Assembly (NCBI GenBank): GCA_001802125.1 | Contig: MGZK01000178.1 | Span: 1-35,919 of the forward strand | Reading direction: 5' to 3' | DNA length: 35,919 nucleotides | From: Geobacteraceae bacterium GWC2_55_20 | GTDB lineage: Bacteria > Desulfobacterota > Desulfuromonadia > Geobacterales > Pseudopelobacteraceae | Shown here: positions 35,509 to 35,919 of the stretch, in pieces | Position numbering within the stretch: the first letter of the stretch is position 1 | How the letters are laid out: each line of letters starts with the position of its first letter | Notes under the pieces: model-generated | What the model saw: only the letters and a program-made list of their open reading frames with translations | Told to the model about the DNA's origin: nothing | Databases searched by the model: none | Translations under genes and position numbers: made by a program

Positions 35509-35628
35509 TACAGCTTGCCATTATGCCGCATAAAGCGCTGGTGCGCTTTGATATAGCCTGATATTTCCTCTGTAATATTCGCTTGTTGCGTCACAAAGTG
35601 CCATCAACCCGTATTTCCTGGAGTCCGT

Positions 35629-35919
35629 GTGAAAATCTGTTCGCTGGCCAGCGGCAGCAAAGGAAACTGTCTTTACCTGGAGACCGGTGACGCGCGCGTG
35701 CTGATCGATGCCGGCCTGTCCCTGCGCGAGACGCTGCTGCGCATGGAGGCGCTCGGAATTGATGCCGCCGGGGTTGACGCCGTGCTGGTCACCCATGAGC
35801 ATATCGACCATATCCGCAGTGCCGGCTCCTTTGCCCGCAAGTTCAAGATCCCGGTGATAGCCAGCCATCTGGTCCATCGCAAGTCGGAAAAATATTTCAA
35901 GAAGACGCAGGTGATCGAA
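35629..35919 (+). CDS. Metallo-beta-lactamase-fold hydrolase, YycJ-like (3' end outside window)
   Basis: The visible 97 residues open with the VKICSLASGSKGNCLYLE strand and include VLIDAGLS and VTHEHIDHIRSAG, the HxHxDH metal site of the fold. The start SLASGSKGN and spacing match YycJ/WalJ-type MBL hydrolases, which act on DNA or RNA. A GTG start at 35629 fits TGGAG at 35619-35623. The gene runs off the right edge, so the later metal ligands cannot be checked. A sigma-70-like promoter sits about 120 bases upstream. Confidence 0.88.
   Translation, partial: MKICSLASGSKGNCLYLETGDARVLIDAGLSLRETLLRMEALGIDAAGVDAVLVTHEHIDHIRSAGSFARKFKIPVIASHLVHRKSEKYFKKTQVIE

Noticed and set aside
35532-35549. AAAGCGC/GCGCTTT stem as a terminator
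   Set aside because: No T-run follows.

Overview
The window is GC-rich, and its gene content resembles a Geobacter-type member of the Desulfuromonadota (Geobacterales). That placement is an inference from the very high density of multi-PAS hybrid kinases, the MglA-family GTPase, the REC-fused GspE/PilB ATPase and the RlpA/RluB/DUF503 neighbourhood. No 16S or marker search was possible.

Region 1 (bases 1-23238) is an unbroken same-strand run of 15 signalling genes. It has eight histidine kinases (the first cut by the left edge), five stand-alone receiver proteins, one MglA-family small GTPase, and one receiver fused to a type IV pilus/type II secretion assembly ATPase with zinc ribbons. I see no HTH, GGDEF, EAL or HD-GYP output domain in the run. 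The only visible non-kinase outputs are the GTPase and the ATPase, which suggests (inference) a non-transcriptional phosphorelay acting on pilus or secretion machinery and cell polarity. One kinase carries a textbook ethylene-receptor N-terminal domain with the copper-binding Cys/His pair. Several kinases are evident paralogues of each other.

Region 2 (23239-30312) is a housekeeping and envelope block: a YkuD-family protein with an altered active-site motif, an RlpA lipoprotein, a secreted protein of unknown function, a membrane-anchored J-domain protein, peptide deformylase with a small overlapping gene, and RluB with a strong terminator. Two small exported proteins follow on the minus strand (thioredoxin/glutaredoxin fold and PDZ), then asparaginyl-tRNA synthetase.

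Region 3 (30313-35061) is an accessory island. It has a type IIG-like restriction-modification gene interrupted by one in-frame TAA, a RAYT (REP-associated tyrosine transposase) with its REP repeats, and a VapBC toxin-antitoxin pair. REP copies lie between genes, inside the methyltransferase reading frame, inside the RAYT reading frame, and across the RAYT stop codon.

Region 4 (35062-35919) holds a DUF503 protein and the start of a YycJ-like metallo-beta-lactamase-fold hydrolase that runs off the right edge. No tRNA, rRNA, CRISPR array, integrase or phage gene was seen. No stretch above 300 bases lacks a gene or gene remnant.
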